From: Ignavibacteria bacterium UBA5771
GTDB lineage: Bacteria; Bacteroidota; Ignavibacteria; Kapaibacteriales; UBA2268
Assembly (NCBI GenBank): GCA_002418685.1
Contig: DIEP01000007.1
Location: 15,388-21,242 of the forward strand
Reading direction: 5' to 3'
DNA: 5,855 nucleotides
Below the pieces are notes generated by a model that did not search any database, was not told the DNA's origin, and saw only the letters and a list, made by a program, of their open reading frames with translations. The translations under genes were made by a program, and so were the position numbers. Below, piece after piece: positions 1 through 5,531 of this stretch. Each line of letters opens with the position of its first letter. Position 1 is the first letter of the stretch.

Positions 1-167
1 CCCCATCCAATCGGCAGTGCGGCATCATCATAAGAATGCTCGAGATATTCATCAGGTATAAAGATCTCTCTTGGAATTTTACGAATTGCTTGCAAAATTC
101 TTTCATCTTTAATTCCTTTCTCAAGTAATTCAGAAATTAAATTTTCTTTTTGTGCTGAAAAGTCCAG
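1..167 (-). CDS. pcm: Protein-L-isoaspartate O-methyltransferase, N-terminal part (cut by window edge)
   Basis: This minus-strand frame leaves the window at base 1, so only the first 55 codons are visible. Pcm enzymes transfer a methyl group from S-adenosylmethionine to isoaspartyl residues in damaged cytosolic proteins, which starts their repair. The visible part matches the family's N-terminal helical region: DERILQAIRKIPREIFIP at residues 21-38, then the acidic-aromatic segment YLEHSYDDAALPIGWG, which in the family leads into the QTISQP motif lying just outside the window. The SAM-binding core is not visible. The frame is closed by a stop at 186-188, and the only plausible initiator before the conserved region is a CTG at 165-167, giving MDFSAQKENL. 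There is no ATG, GTG or TTG before codon 25. The gene starts 14 bases after the nadD stop, so the two are probably co-transcribed. The family call is firm; the start is not. Confidence 0.82.
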   Translation of the reverse strand, partial: MDFSAQKENLISELLEKGIKDERILQAIRKIPREIFIPDEYLEHSYDDAALPIGW

Positions 168-181
168 TTTAAACTCAGAAT

Positions 182-781
182 TTATTTATAAATATTATTT
201 TCGCTAATATAATTATAGACTGAGGGAGTAAGCATATATTTAATAGATCTGCCCTCTTTTATTCTTTCACGAATTTCAGTTGAAGAAATTTCAATTATAG
301 GTGTGTTTAATTTTATTATCTGCTTCGATTTTTGATTCAGATATAACTCAAAAGGAAAAATATTTATATCATAATTCAAAATACGCCTTGCAATGCAGAT
401 ATTTGCGATCGACATTATATCTTGAAAATTTTTCCATTTATGAAAATCTCGTGCTTGGTCGCTTCCGATTAATAAAAATAATTCAGAATCAGGATATTTC
501 GATTGCAAATACAAAAGAGTGTCAATTGTATATGAGATTTCTCGACGATTTATCTCATAATCTTCAATTTCAAAGGCAGGATTTGATTCTGTTGCTAATT
601 TGAGGATTTCTAATCTTGTTTCTGCGGAGATGTTTGCGTTTTCCTCGGCTTTGAATGGTGAGATAAATGAAGGAATAAACAGGCACTTATTCAAATTGAG
701 TATTTCTATAAATCGCTCGACGATAATTAAATGCCCAATATGAATTGGGTCAAATGAACCTCCGTAAATTCCAATCTTCAT
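182..781 (-). CDS. nadD: Nicotinate-nucleotide adenylyltransferase
   Basis: NadD joins nicotinate mononucleotide and ATP to give deamido-NAD in the cytosol, the adenylyl-transfer step of NAD synthesis. The 199-residue protein has the usual family length and a single nucleotidyltransferase fold. Visible motifs are GGSFDPIHIGH at residues 7-17 (the GxFDPxHxGH nucleotide-binding signature), SYTIDTL at 83-89, LIGSDQARDFHKW at 104-116 and ISSTEIR at 165-171 (the C-terminal ATP-binding signature). I chose the ATG at 779-781 because it places MKIGIYGGSFDP at the N-terminus as in the family. A start 36 bases upstream at 817 would add twelve residues (MLNLFLLLQEST) that the family lacks. Upstream spacing shows only a weak AAGAA ribosome binding site. 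Pcm follows 14 bases downstream, which suggests a two-gene transcript separate from serC. Confidence 0.95.
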   Translation of the reverse strand: MKIGIYGGSFDPIHIGHLIIVERFIEILNLNKCLFIPSFISPFKAEENANISAETRLEILKLATESNPAFEIEDYEINRREISYTIDTLLYLQSKYPDSELFLLIGSDQARDFHKWKNFQDIMSIANICIARRILNYDINIFPFELYLNQKSKQIIKLNTPIIEISSTEIRERIKEGRSIKYMLTPSVYNYISENNIYK

Positions 782-805
782 AGTTGATTCTTGTAATAAT
801 AAAAA

Positions 806-813
806 CAAATTTA
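806..813 (-). promoter_or_regulatory. Candidate Bacteroidota-type -7 element for nadD
   Basis: On the minus strand this reads TAAATTTG, an exact match to the TAnnTTTG -7 consensus known for the primary sigma factor of Bacteroidetes. It lies 25 bases upstream of the nadD ATG and after the putative serC terminator, where a nadD promoter would be expected. No convincing TTG-type -33 element is present at the right distance; the region upstream is a T-run. Such short AT-rich matches arise easily by chance in this DNA. Confidence 0.25.
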
Positions 814-825
814 ACAAAAAAGAAT

Positions 826-923
826 AAAAAAAATGTCATCCTGAATGAATTGAAGAATCTAATCTGTTTTATATTACAGATTTTATAGATTCATTATTCG
901 ACTGCGACTCATCCAGAATGACA
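826..923 (-). terminator. Probable Rho-independent terminator of serC
   Basis: Read in the direction of serC, the palindromic element is followed at once by eight T residues (A-run 826-833 on the plus strand) and then a second T-rich stretch. A long stem plus a T-run about 50 bases after the serC stop is the usual layout of an intrinsic terminator. It would separate serC from nadD-pcm. The stem is imperfect, so efficiency is uncertain. Confidence 0.5.
834..923. repeat. Imperfect palindromic REP-like intergenic element
   Basis: The left arm begins TGTCATCCTGAATGAATTGA and ends at about 861. The right arm, 886-923, reads TGTCATTCTGGATGAG from its outer end on the other strand, so the two arms form an imperfect inverted repeat. 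Inside sits a perfect 7-bp hairpin, AATCTGT at 861-867 against ACAGATT at 876-882. The outer ends resemble the GTCATCCTGA...AGAATGAC palindromes that occur in many copies between genes in various bacterial genomes, here considerably degenerated. Only one copy is in the window, so multicopy status is inferred. Confidence 0.6.
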
Positions 924-973
924 GATTTGGCAATTTTGTGATACCCCAATTGATTGCGGGGAACAATGTCACA

Positions 974-2056
974 TTATTTATTCTTCATATAGAAATCTTC
1001 CATCAATTTTGTCAATGCTTCGACCGATTCCATTGGGCAAGCATTATAGACTGAAGATCTAATACCACCTACTGCACGGTGCCCTTTGAGTCCGAGCATT
1101 TTTTGAGATTTTGCTTCTTCTAAGAATTTTGCTTCTAATTCGGGTGTTGGCAAATTCCACGTAATGTTCATAAGCGAGCGATCTTCTTTTACTTTGATTC
1201 TGCCCTTATAAAAATCGGGATGAGCATCAATCACATCATAGATCATTTTTGCCTTCTTTTCATTTTTCGCTTGCATTGCTTCGATTCCGCCATTCTTAAT
1301 GAGCCATTTCAATGTTTGACTGACAACATAGATAGCCAAGACAGGTGGAGTATTGTAAAGAGATTCTTTTTCTACATGTGTTGAATATTTGAGCATTGAG
1401 TAACCATCTTTGCGGGCTTTTTGCTCAACAAATGATTTTTTCACTACTACAATGACAACGCCTGCGGGACCGACATTCTTCTGGGCACCTGCATAAATCA
1501 ATGATGCTTTGCTGAAATCGTGCTTTAATGCTAAGAAATCAGATGAATGATCTATAATCAAAGGAGTATTACCTGTATCGGGTAAGCTCTTCCATTCGCT
1601 CCCGTAGATTGTGTTATTGGAAGTTATATGGACATAATCAGCATTTGGAGATATAGTGAATTTCTTTGGAATATAGGAGTAATCATCATCTTTGGAACTT
1701 GCTATGATATTTGTTTTGCCTGTTAATTGTGCTTCTTTCACTGCTTTTTCAGACCAATAACCCGTCTGAATATAATCAGCTTCGTTATGTAAAAAATTGT
1801 ATGGAACCATTGCGAATTGCAAGCTAGCTCCGCCACCAAGGAAAAGTACCGAATATTCATCTTTTGATAAATTCATCAAAGACAGCAAGTTATTTTCGGC
1901 TTCTTTGATTACTGCATCAAAAGCTTTGTCGCGGTGGCTCACTTCCATAATTGATACACCAAGACCTGCGAATTCCATCACAGCATCTCGAGTAGATTCG
2001 AGTACTTCATAGGGAAGTACTGCTGGACCAGCAAAAAAATTATGTGCTCTATTCAT
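974..2056 (-). CDS. serC: Phosphoserine aminotransferase
   Basis: SerC is a PLP-dependent class V aminotransferase that converts 3-phosphohydroxypyruvate and glutamate to 3-phosphoserine in serine synthesis; the same enzyme family also acts in pyridoxal phosphate synthesis. The protein has 360 residues, the normal full length. Family motifs are clear: NFFAGPAVLP at 6-15, GGGASLQF at 74-81 (cofactor phosphate binding), W101, TSNNTIYG at 145-152, DHSSDF at 169-174 with the Asp expected to contact the pyridine nitrogen, YAGAQKNVGPAG at 188-199 with K193 as the Schiff-base lysine, and GHRAVGGIRSSVYNA at 325-339. All catalytic signatures are present, so it should be active. The ATG start is supported by the MNRAHNFFAGP N-terminus and by a GAGGG ribosome binding site. 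Its upstream region abuts one copy of the 76-bp direct repeat, so the neighbouring insertion may have replaced or altered its promoter. Confidence 0.97.
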   Translation of the reverse strand: MNRAHNFFAGPAVLPYEVLESTRDAVMEFAGLGVSIMEVSHRDKAFDAVIKEAENNLLSLMNLSKDEYSVLFLGGGASLQFAMVPYNFLHNEADYIQTGYWSEKAVKEAQLTGKTNIIASSKDDDYSYIPKKFTISPNADYVHITSNNTIYGSEWKSLPDTGNTPLIIDHSSDFLALKHDFSKASLIYAGAQKNVGPAGVVIVVVKKSFVEQKARKDGYSMLKYSTHVEKESLYNTPPVLAIYVVSQTLKWLIKNGGIEAMQAKNEKKAKMIYDVIDAHPDFYKGRIKVKEDRSLMNITWNLPTPELEAKFLEEAKSQKMLGLKGHRAVGGIRSSVYNACPMESVEALTKLMEDFYMKNK

Positions 2057-2060
2057 ATTA

Positions 2061-2065
2061 CCCTC
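2061..2065 (-). promoter_or_regulatory. Ribosome binding site of serC
   Basis: On the minus strand this reads GAGGG, four bases upstream of the serC ATG. It is a good Shine-Dalgarno sequence and fixes the serC start. Confidence 0.7.
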
Positions 2066-2100
2066 ATAAATTAAATTATAATTTATTAATTATACAAAAT

Positions 2101-2176
2101 ACGAAACACAAAATTATGAAAATATTCTGTATTTCTTCTTTTATGTATTTTAGTTTAGATTAATATTTAATAAAAT
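2101..2176 (+). repeat. 76-bp direct repeat, left copy, bordering the plus-strand cassette
   Basis: This sequence recurs in the same orientation at 5532-5607. The two copies differ only at 2102 (C against T) and 2138 (C against A); 2139-2176 match without a break for 38 bases and 2103-2137 for 35. Identity ends sharply on the right at 2177, and on the left it stops at 2101. The repeat lies 44 bases upstream of the serC start codon. Read on the plus strand it contains a short frame with a signal-peptide-like stretch (MKIFCISSFMYFSLD, then stop). On the minus strand it carries TAATTTTG at 2109-2116, a possible -7 promoter element for serC. It may be an attachment site or target duplication, or a dispersed repeat that served as a recombination site. 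Confidence 0.95.
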
Positions 2177-2532
2177 ATGAATAATTTTAGAAGAATTATA
2201 TAATATTAGCCACTGCAAGGGAAGGATAATTCCAATGCAATCTTGCAGATAGATTCAGGAAAAAAATACAATAATCTTATCATTGTGTCAACTATGACAA
2301 TTGTATTGAGCACAAAACTCGCGAAGATAACATTGTCATGGTATCTAGGACAGCCTAATTGTTCGTTATATCCTTATTAAAACACACTAACTGTACCAGT
2401 TAAGCGATTTCAATTTATACTTTAAAATAATACAAATATTTTGTAATTTACCTTTTTTGATGACATAAGTTGTAAATTTAAATCAAAGTTTCACAATTGA
2501 GAATTATATAAATTCTAAAATATCAGACACTG
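2177..2532. other. Gene-free region upstream of the sigma-factor gene
   Basis: No convincing gene is present in these 356 bases. There are several short inverted repeats: CTGCAAG at 2213-2219 against CTTGCAG at 2242-2248, with a smaller GGAA/TTCC pair between them; ATGACAAT at 2294-2301 against ATTGTCAT at 2332-2339; and a third just before the sigma gene. A minus-strand frame of 55 codons is open from 2373 to 2206 but has no good start and no recognisable product. The region probably holds the sigma-gene promoter and leader, and possibly sequence brought in with the cassette. Confidence 0.4.
2500..2516. promoter_or_regulatory. Inverted repeat upstream of the sigma-factor gene, possible operator
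   Basis: AGAATT and AATTCT form a perfect 6-bp inverted repeat around a 5-base spacer. It ends 16 bases before the ATG at 2533, a position suited to autoregulation or a leader hairpin. It is entirely typical of what AT-rich DNA can produce by chance, so the call is tentative. Confidence 0.25.
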
Positions 2533-3057
2533 ATGTTAGATGAAGATGAAATAGTCGATGTATTGCAAAATGCTATTAGAATTATCACGCACAAAGTCAG
2601 GATTATTACTTATGAAGATGTGCAAGATATTGTCTATAATTATTATGCTTATAAGATACTCAATAGAATAGATATTCAAGACAAAACCCCTAAAGACTTA
2701 TTGAATATCATATTAAAAGTTTGCCTTTATGAGGCAATAAAATTATCGCTTCGCAAAAACAGGTTTATTTCAATTTCAAATGATGAAAATGAAGAAAGTG
2801 AAGCAATAAATGATGAGCATATTCAATTGCACCAAGTAAAAGAAGTGGATATGAAAATGGATATAGAAATTATAATGGATAATGTATCAGAAGGGAATAA
2901 AGTGCTCTTTGAATTGCTCAACGAAGGTTATTCAATTAATGAAATATCTGAACAATTGGGGATAAAGCCAAAGACACTATACCAAAGGAAATCACGGGAA
3001 ATTATACGATTACAAAAAAAATTAGGCATCACATCAAAAAATAGGGTTAAAAAATAA
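2533..3057 (+). CDS. Divergent ECF-like RNA polymerase sigma factor
   Basis: The 174-residue protein has the size and two-domain layout of extracytoplasmic-function sigma factors, which direct core RNA polymerase to a small set of promoters. Residues about 27-80 fit region 2: YEDVQDIVYNYYAYKIL, then helices ending KLSLRKNR, where the -10 contacts and core binding would lie. Residues 82-108 form an acidic linker (NDENEESE). Residues 110-165 fit region 4: a helix, then the helix-turn-helix YSINEISEQLGIKPKTLYQRKSRE, at about 133-156, followed by a basic tail. There is no N-terminal or extra C-terminal domain. The ATG at 2533 is the first in frame and has no Shine-Dalgarno sequence. No anti-sigma gene is adjacent. 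The next gene starts 121 bases downstream in the same direction, so control of the secreted pair is plausible but unproven. The region 2 match is weak, and a LuxR-type or other HTH regulator cannot be excluded. Confidence 0.68.
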   Translation: MLDEDEIVDVLQNAIRIITHKVRIITYEDVQDIVYNYYAYKILNRIDIQDKTPKDLLNIILKVCLYEAIKLSLRKNRFISISNDENEESEAINDEHIQLHQVKEVDMKMDIEIIMDNVSEGNKVLFELLNEGYSINEISEQLGIKPKTLYQRKSREIIRLQKKLGITSKNRVKK

Positions 3058-3112
3058 TTGTAATAAATATTGATTTCTTTGTAGAATTTTTCCATTTTAG
3101 GTCTTATAAAAT

Positions 3113-3128
3113 TTAGAGGAAGCTCTAA
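3113..3128. promoter_or_regulatory. Inverted repeat ahead of the secreted-protein operon, possible operator
   Basis: TTAGAG and CTCTAA are perfectly complementary around the loop GAAG. The repeat sits in the 121-base gap after the sigma gene, just upstream of a candidate -7 box. As a hairpin it could also act as a weak terminator of the sigma gene, but there is no T-run directly behind it (the nearest, 3148-3154, is 20 bases on). An operator or processing site is equally possible. Confidence 0.3.
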
Positions 3129-3132
3129 GTAA

Positions 3133-3140
3133 TAATTTTG
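3133..3140 (+). promoter_or_regulatory. Candidate -7 element for the secreted-protein operon
   Basis: TAATTTTG matches the Bacteroidetes TAnnTTTG -7 consensus exactly and lies 38 bases upstream of the ATG at 3179. No TTG is present at the expected -33 distance; that position is taken by the TTAGAG/CTCTAA inverted repeat. This would suit either a primary-sigma promoter under control or a chance match. Confidence 0.25.
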
Positions 3141-3165
3141 AATTTAATTTTTTTAAATAAACTTT

Positions 3166-3169
3166 AGGA
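3166..3169 (+). promoter_or_regulatory. Ribosome binding site of the unknown secreted protein
   Basis: AGGA lies nine bases before the ATG at 3179 and supports that start. The wider stretch TTTAGGATCTAATAAAAT closely resembles 3096-3112 (TTTAGGTCTTATAAAAT), so the leader contains an imperfect direct repeat about 67 bases apart. Confidence 0.45.
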
Positions 3170-3178
3170 TCTAATAAA

Positions 3179-4228
3179 ATGAAAAGAATAGCTATTGGGA
3201 TTTTTATAAGTTGTTTTTTTGCTTATTGCCTGAGTGCCCAAGAACCATGTAATCCTACTTCCAAAAATCTATTATATTACACACTAAATTTTGTATTGGA
3301 TTCATCTGTTGGATATCCACCCCTCCATACTGATATGCCCTATGATGTAATGATTGGTTATATTGCATTGGATAGTGCAGCAAGAACTGCAATTAGCACT
3401 CACAAAGCGCCGCAATTGTTTGAATTTATCGATAGGCAAACATACAATGATACTTTGCGAACAATTATGCGATATAGGTACAAAATGATTGATTATAATC
3501 CTGTTGTATATTACGATTATTTATATGGACCTCCCGATGGGTATGTGCCTATGGTTAATATAGATAGGGCATTAACTGTTGCTATTGGAAAATCAAATCC
3601 ACTCCATCAGACCGTTGCATTTGATGAAGTTTTTAATGCTTATTGGATTTTACATATAAGAGTTGACGATACTTTAAGAATAAAAGATCGAGGTCTAAGT
3701 TGTGAAGCAGTAACAGCAGCTTCAGTAGATATCCTTGATACAATTAAAGGGAGAGTATTTCCAATGAGATACAGCAACATTCAACCATATTCCATGCCCG
3801 GAACTATTAATCCTGAAAATGTATATCCATCCAATAAGCTAATAATTCAATATTGTAACGAATGGAGAAGAGGAAATATATATGGGAATCAGGGGGATCA
3901 ATTAGTCACATTAGTAGATTCTAATGGTGCCCCACTTTATAACCCATATACATTAGTTGATTCCAATGATGTTACTTGGTTAAAGCCCGGTAAGGAATAC
4001 ATTGTATTTTTGCATCCAGAAATAGTGTGTATTTCTCCATTTATTGCAATGTATATTTCTATTGATCCATACAGTGGAGAGTCTTTTTCTGAAGGTATGT
4101 ATCCGATAGAAAATGGAATTGTTTTTGATGAGGGAAATGAATTTGGTTTGGGACAGTATGTTCCTGTCTCGGAATTTAAGAATAACATCAGGCAAAGAAT
4201 CAACGAAATTATACATTATGGAGAGTAA
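3179..4228 (+). CDS. Exported protein of unknown function, partner gene of the metzincin
   Basis: I do not recognise this 349-residue protein as a named family. It starts with a typical signal peptide, MKRIAIGIFISCFFAYCLSA, with likely cleavage after A20, leaving QEPCNPTSK as the mature N-terminus. There is no lipobox, no other membrane helix and no C-terminal T9SS sorting domain, so a periplasmic or otherwise released location is likely. The first half (about 45-135) is rich in Tyr, Pro and Asp. The second half has a pattern of strands: AYWILHIRV at 154-162, CEAVTAASVDILDTIKG at 175-191, GKEYIVFLHPEIVC at 271-284, then NGIVFDEGNEFGLGQYVPVSEF at 312-333 and a final helix. The V-x-x-x-DTIKG ... 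GKEYIVFL arrangement is faintly like netrin/TIMP-type OB-fold proteins; this is a pattern impression only. The gene ends 4 bases before the protease start and carries the protease ribosome binding site, which implies co-translation and a linked role, such as partner, chaperone or inhibitor. Confidence 0.8.
   Translation: MKRIAIGIFISCFFAYCLSAQEPCNPTSKNLLYYTLNFVLDSSVGYPPLHTDMPYDVMIGYIALDSAARTAISTHKAPQLFEFIDRQTYNDTLRTIMRYRYKMIDYNPVVYYDYLYGPPDGYVPMVNIDRALTVAIGKSNPLHQTVAFDEVFNAYWILHIRVDDTLRIKDRGLSCEAVTAASVDILDTIKGRVFPMRYSNIQPYSMPGTINPENVYPSNKLIIQYCNEWRRGNIYGNQGDQLVTLVDSNGAPLYNPYTLVDSNDVTWLKPGKEYIVFLHPEIVCISPFIAMYISIDPYSGESFSEGMYPIENGIVFDEGNEFGLGQYVPVSEFKNNIRQRINEIIHYGE
4220..4225 (+). promoter_or_regulatory. 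Ribosome binding site of the metzincin gene, inside the upstream gene
   Basis: GGAGAG lies over the last two sense codons (Gly-Glu) of the upstream gene, seven bases before the ATG at 4233. It is the strongest Shine-Dalgarno sequence in the window. It decides the start in favour of 4233 over the in-frame ATGs at 4113 and 4218, and suggests translational coupling. Confidence 0.75.
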
Positions 4229-4232
4229 AGCA

Positions 4233-5405
4233 ATGAAAAAATATGTTTTTTCCCTCTTATTAAATTTTATTTTTTATAATAGCATATTTTTTGCAAATGC
4301 TGAGCCATGCGGCAATGACTTGCATTTGAATTGTCCGCAAGGCACAAAATATCCTTATAGAGTATGCATAGAAAATTTGTCTACTCATGAGTACTCTTTA
4401 GGCGAATATTGCACAGATGATCCTACTGGAGTTTTACCCCCTGGATATAAAATATCCACCACCCCCATACCATTCTGTCTTGATCCTCAGTTATCAACTT
4501 TCCCTGATAGAATAGATTTACCGTCTCAACCACCGGGAAATACGGTTTTCACAAAAGAAAAAGCAATTAAAGATATAGATAAAGCAGTTGAAAGTTGGAA
4601 TTGTATATGTGGTGTCCATGCAGGTATTCCCGGTTGTCCTTGCACTGTAAAAATTCTATTTGTAACTGATCCTAAAGATAAAGATTTCAACAATGATATT
4701 AAGAACCATCCGATTGAAAAAACTTTGGCTATGGAAAATACATCAGTTTATCGTAAAAGTTGCATACTTAATTGTAATGGCTCATATATTAAGATTAATT
4801 TTATCGATAAATTTTATATAGATAAAAGTGGCAGACCCATAAGGTTCTTCATCAACGAAGAATTGACTAATTCATCCGTAGTAAATGAAGTTAAAGACAA
4901 TGGTTGCGAGGTCTTTAGCTTTTATGATGTTGTGTTGCATGAGGTTGGTCATCTTTTCGGTTTTGGTCATTACGATCCCGAGATTCCCTATGCACCGTGT
5001 AATCCCCCCGGTGATGGAATTATGAATTCTACATTGGATGCTAACCAAAATAGTAGCAAAGGTCTAAGTAATGACGATATGTGTATGTTTAGAAAGCTGT
5101 ATTGCAAGACATTATCAATTGATGAGTTCGTTGTCGAACAAAATAATCAAATTAACCCAAATCCCGCACATAATGATATTGTTCAAATAAAGATTAATAT
5201 CGATTCTCAAAATGGCGCTTACGTTCGGATCAACTTATACACAATGCTTGGAACTCATATCCGAAATATTACTGGAAATCAATTTTTTGATTATGGAAGC
5301 CATAATATCGATTGCAATGTCCACGATTTATTAAATGGTTACTATTTTGTCGTAATTGAGTATGGAAATAAGCGAAGCATAATACCATTTATTGTTATAA
5401 AATAA
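4233..5405 (+). CDS. Secreted metzincin (matrixin-like) zinc metalloprotease with T9SS sorting domain
   Basis: This 390-residue protein is a predicted secreted zinc endopeptidase. Residues 1-23 are a signal peptide with cleavage after ANA. The catalytic motif HEVGHLFGFGH at 236-246 is a perfect metzincin HExxHxxGxxH: H236, H240 and H246 would bind zinc and E237 would be the general base. GIMNS at 262-266 supplies the Met-turn (M264). The HExGHxxGxGH form is closest to matrixins (M10). Residues about 305-390 are a type A T9SS sorting domain: NPNPAHN, VRINLYTMLG, DLLNGYYFVVIEYGNK and the end PFIVIK. It should cross the inner membrane by Sec and the outer membrane by the T9SS, losing the tail. 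It has sixteen cysteines, including CIC and CPC nine residues apart (124-137), so disulphides are likely; this is unusual for a matrixin catalytic domain. The mature start EPCGND recalls the MMP cysteine switch. It is the last gene of the operon; the substrate is unknown. Confidence 0.92.
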   Translation: MKKYVFSLLLNFIFYNSIFFANAEPCGNDLHLNCPQGTKYPYRVCIENLSTHEYSLGEYCTDDPTGVLPPGYKISTTPIPFCLDPQLSTFPDRIDLPSQPPGNTVFTKEKAIKDIDKAVESWNCICGVHAGIPGCPCTVKILFVTDPKDKDFNNDIKNHPIEKTLAMENTSVYRKSCILNCNGSYIKINFIDKFYIDKSGRPIRFFINEELTNSSVVNEVKDNGCEVFSFYDVVLHEVGHLFGFGHYDPEIPYAPCNPPGDGIMNSTLDANQNSSKGLSNDDMCMFRKLYCKTLSIDEFVVEQNNQINPNPAHNDIVQIKINIDSQNGAYVRINLYTMLGTHIRNITGNQFFDYGSHNIDCNVHDLLNGYYFVVIEYGNKRSIIPFIVIK

Positions 5406-5428
5406 TCAAAGAGTATATTTGGTTTTTT
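5404..5428 (+). terminator. Weak Rho-independent terminator after the metzincin gene
   Basis: AATCAAA at 5404-5410 pairs with TTTGGTT at 5418-5424 (seven pairs, one of them G-T) around the loop GAGTATA, and the T-run continues to 5428. It starts within the stop codon of the protease gene. The stem is AT-rich and so weak, but its position and the T-run fit the end of the operon. Confidence 0.4.
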
Positions 5429-5453
5429 CATAATTCATCAATAAAATTTTAAT

Positions 5454-5468
5454 TAAGTAAGTAAGTAA
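5454..5468 (+). repeat. Short TAAG tandem repeat
   Basis: TAAG is repeated three times and followed by TAA, giving a stop codon in every forward frame. It lies 49 bases after the protease stop, in the AT-rich gap before the right copy of the direct repeat. A chance microsatellite is the simplest reading. Confidence 0.5.
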
Positions 5469-5531
5469 TAATCTTTAGATATAAAGTTATAATTTCTTTA
5501 TCAGCCCAAATATTATAATCTCTATTAATCC

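Noticed and set aside
301..603. Open plus-strand frame of 100 codons inside nadD
   Set aside because: It lies wholly opposite nadD, whose motifs are complete, and its product resembles no family. It is a shadow frame.
782..817. Longer nadD start adding twelve residues
   Set aside because: The extra MLNLFLLLQEST precedes the family's invariant N-terminal strand and nucleotide motif, so the internal ATG at 781 is the better start.
944..961. CCCC...GGGG hairpin just after serC as a terminator
   Set aside because: The stem is four G-C pairs plus a bulge with no T-run on the minus strand; the palindrome with T8 at 826-923 is the better terminator.
1797..2012. Open plus-strand frame of 71 codons inside serC
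   Set aside because: It is antisense to a fully conserved serC N-terminal region and has no recognisable features.
2211..2250. Possible tRNA or other known RNA gene around the CTGCAAG/CTTGCAG hairpin
   Set aside because: There is no cloverleaf, no TTCGA-type T-arm and no CCA-proximal acceptor pairing; it is only a simple stem with a long loop.
2206..2373. Minus-strand open frame of 55 codons (GYNEQLGCPRYHDN...)
   Set aside because: A frame this long is mildly unusual in AT-rich DNA, but it has no start near its beginning, no ribosome binding site and no family I recognise. A decayed gene is possible but unsupported.
3937..4216. Two overlapping minus-strand frames opposite the unknown secreted protein
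   Set aside because: Both are antisense to the conserved-looking C-terminal half of a gene with signal peptide and ribosome binding site; neither has a start context.
4113..4232. Upstream in-frame starts for the metzincin
   Set aside because: Starting at 4113 or 4218 would bury the signal peptide behind extra residues; the GGAGAG site fits the ATG at 4233.
5454..5468. TAAG tandem run as the start of a CRISPR or longer satellite
   Set aside because: Only three full units without spacers; too short for either.
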